The notes beneath the pieces are model-generated. The model had not been told where the DNA came from and ran no database searches. It saw only the letters and a list, made by a program, of their open reading frames with translations. From assembly GCA_015709595.1 (NCBI GenBank), contig CP054178.1, positions 372,001 to 436,000 of the forward strand: 64,000 bases of DNA. The letters are read 5' to 3'. Shown piece after piece: positions 63,201 to 64,000 of this stretch. Source of the DNA: Phycisphaeraceae bacterium (GTDB lineage Bacteria; Planctomycetota; Phycisphaerae; Phycisphaerales; SM1A02). Numbering within the stretch: position 1 is the first letter of the stretch; each line of letters starts with the position of its first letter. The translations under genes were made by a program, and so were the position numbers.

Positions 63201-63793
63201 AGATCTTCGCCAACTTCGTCTCGGGCATCATCATCCTGTTCGAGCGCCCCATCCGCGTGGGCGACGTGGTCACCGTGGGCGACGTGTCGGGCGTGGTGTC
63301 CAAGATCCGCATGCGGGCCACCACCATCACCGACTGGGACCGCAAGGAGCTCATCATCCCCAACAAGGAGTTCGTCACGGGCCGGGTGATGAACTGGACG
63401 CTCTCCGACTCGACGCTGCGCGTGCGCATCACCGTCGGCATCGCCTACGGCTCGGACACCGAGAAGGCCAAGCAGGTGCTGCTGGACATGGCGGCGAGGA
63501 ACCCGCTGGTGCTGCGCGACCCCCCGCCGCGGGCGCTCTTCATCGGCTTCGGCGCCAGTTCACTGGATTTCGAACTGCGCTGCTTCGTGGCCAGCGTGGA
63601 CCACAACATGCAGGTGCGCGATGAACTGAACATGGCCATCGACCGCGCCTTCCGCGAGCAGGGCGTCGAAATCGCCTTCCCGCAGCAGGACATTCACATC
63701 CGGTCGGTGGATGCGCCGATTCCGCTGCAGCGCGTCGGGCGCGATCAGTCCGATCAGGAGCCGCCGTCGGTCGAACCACCCCGCGAAGCGTGA
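60275..63793 (+). CDS. Large mechanosensitive channel, MscK/KefA type
   Basis: A 1172-residue MscS-family protein. Signal peptide (about 1-30), Pro-rich linker, a periplasmic coiled-coil region (about 55-520, Ala/Glu/Arg/Gln heptads), about ten TM helices (about 545-960) and a C-terminal MscS domain: pore helix with GFGLGFGLQEIFANFVSGIIILFERP, the beta domain starting IRVGDVVTVGDVSGVV, TTITDWDRKELIIPNKEF and the alpha/beta C-domain. It would gate in response to membrane tension to release osmolytes. Overlaps the HIT gene by 4 bp. Followed by a convergent minus-strand lipoprotein gene 8 bp away. Confidence 0.93.
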   Translation: MMRRVRTHVRRGLAWAACLVVGAGVAIAAPAQQTPPSPPPSDPPASPPTAQPVDLSQIEPLIAPLVEKEAAGALDEVEKARLALLKQAQSHLQTLATLQAESQQLLELARTAPDRAAAIQTEIAAPIESAVPAVDPALTAEDITARLETARHALDAARTQRTAVEGDLARRTQRLGALATESAEAINRLAELRSRLGAGGDPNDPPPVAEARRLALLAEIRLVEGLIAKLDAEGRSYEARKTVMPLRVQQADRNVVIAERTIRALEEALNRKRAEAAEAARRQAEAEQRAAAFQHPLVQHIVARNTELATRVAELTTTITEATAERQQLERLLQTWRESYRKSREQAEVAGLSDTIGLHLRNQRSRLPDARAHQRATVIRQKSLRELQLESNQYHDALNDLVELDAALDARIAQADPPVAPERLDLVRVAAREAMVRQQETLARLVGTLDDYVDTTLPELQRLERELIALVIEYRAFIDERILWIQSREVVQMKDLRLSWEAMKWFARPDAWRETAQLLWTDARQYPLVYLSTILLLAALFVSRTRLARQFDVLAEKVRKPTTDRFTWTFAAAVLTPVLAAIGPLALAIVAWRLTSGTVQSGFGAALASGLRGVAILLFGTEVLRILCRPDGVGDAHLGWRADSLRLVRHHLRWLVLIAMPAAFVIGVADAAEERAREPLEALSRLAFALALLGGAVFAHRVFHPDRGVLRDVIARYRGGWIDRLQTLWFWGLVLAPAALAAASLVGWHYTALQLESRLLSSAILVLTIVTAHAMFMRWLTLTQRRIAIEQWRRKRAAMAEQAAAPSAETGEIASAAPQEEGIDVAAVSEQSKRLLGVAAVFALVIGLAWVWAEVMPAFRILDTIVIWHDSRTVTDADGISSIIAADITLTHLAIALIIFIVTYAVSRNIPGLLEITILQRLPLTPSARYAVTTLVRYVIVIVGVVLGFNAVGIGWSKVQWLAAAITFGLGFGLQEIFANFVSGIIILFERPIRVGDVVTVGDVSGVVSKIRMRATTITDWDRKELIIPNKEFVTGRVMNWTLSDSTLRVRITVGIAYGSDTEKAKQVLLDMAARNPLVLRDPPPRALFIGFGASSLDFELRCFVASVDHNMQVRDELNMAIDRAFREQGVEIAFPQQDIHIRSVDAPIPLQRVGRDQSDQEPPSVEPPREA

Positions 63794-63801
63794 CGCGGCG
63801 A

Positions 63802-64000
63802 TCAGTACCCGCAGTGCGGCGCGCGACGCGGCAGGTGGACCGGCGGCCCGCCATGATGGCGGCCATGGCGCGTGGAATGCACGTGCCGCACGTGATGCAC
63901 GACCACGGGGTCGCAATGGTCGTCGTAGTACGCCGGGCCGTACGAGGCGTATGACACGCGCGAGTACACGTGAGAGCCGCGATGGCAGCCGGCGAGGATG
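63802..64000 (-). CDS. His-rich lipoprotein, 5' end beyond the window
   Basis: The last 65 codons of a minus-strand gene that runs off the window edge. The visible start reads Ile-Leu-Ala-Gly-Cys, a good lipobox, so only the signal peptide's first half is missing. The mature part is rich in His and Tyr (YYDDHCDPVVVHHVRHVHS, then RHGRHHGGPP) and ends HCGY before TGA at 63802-63804. His clusters suggest metal binding, or simply a small surface lipoprotein. It is convergent with the channel gene. Confidence 0.6.
   Translation of the reverse strand, partial: ILAGCHRGSHVYSRVSYASYGPAYYDDHCDPVVVHHVRHVHSTRHGRHHGGPPVHLPRRAPHCGY

Overview
This is a dense, high-GC bacterial chromosome segment (about two thirds G+C by eye). 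It holds roughly 52 protein genes and one tRNA, with no intergenic gap above 300 bases. It has no transposase, integrase or CRISPR array, and no phage genes. It most resembles a Planctomycetota genome, probably Phycisphaerae-like. The reasons are many signal-peptide proteins of unknown function, a large ResB/CcsA cytochrome c pair, a PadR-linked 'permease prefix' protein, an FG-GAP secreted protein, solitary housekeeping genes instead of long operons, and dispersed palindromic and heptanucleotide repeats between genes. The lineage call is inference; there is no rRNA or ribosomal protein in the window to anchor it.

Layout. 1-10.3 kb: the end of a MoaB/Mog molybdopterin gene, a porin, a membrane-anchored protein coupled to a GNAT acetyltransferase, a secreted TPR protein, cysteine desulfurase, TypA/BipA and a nucleotidyltransferase. 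10.4-15.2 kb: a CAT-anticodon tRNA with its own terminator, then a striking TGTGA-N6-TCACA palindrome in front of the coupled resB-ccsA cytochrome c maturation genes. 15.3-24.3 kb: thioredoxin (CMPC active site), dihydropteroate synthase, a large secreted unknown, a polytopic membrane protein, GlmS, RarA and 5-formyl-THF cyclo-ligase. 24.5-28.1 kb: a LysM/L,D-transpeptidase and DnaK.

28.1-34.1 kb is the most coherent accessory block. Seven genes on the minus strand encode exported metal-handling proteins: a Cys-cluster protein, an HMA-domain lipoprotein, an outer-membrane barrel, a protein with three tandem CC-x2-C modules, an HMBD lipoprotein, a TolC-like lipoprotein and a Tat-exported multicopper oxidase. 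Together they look like a periplasmic/outer-membrane copper-handling set without an RND pump or P-type ATPase nearby. 34.1-40.3 kb: an endonuclease/exonuclease/phosphatase protein, a PadR regulator with a prefix-TM-SLBB protein, and a fasciclin / ECF sigma / RskA-type anti-sigma operon.

40.3-64 kb: two trypsin-like secreted proteases, DeoC, a DNA methyltransferase with Arg/Gly/Pro-rich tails, an FmdB zinc ribbon, a second large secreted unknown, an FG-GAP protein, a heterodimeric ABC exporter, ClpB, BirA-NadC, a YhhQ-type transporter, a HIT protein, a giant MscS-family channel and the end of a His-rich lipoprotein.

Two genome-scale themes run through the window. First, at least a dozen start codons sit only 5-9 nt downstream of a TANNNT-type -10 box, which implies frequent leaderless transcription. 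Second, short palindromic and 7-bp repeat elements occupy the gaps and in several places are read in frame inside conserved genes (ccsA, rarA, an ABC transporter, padR).
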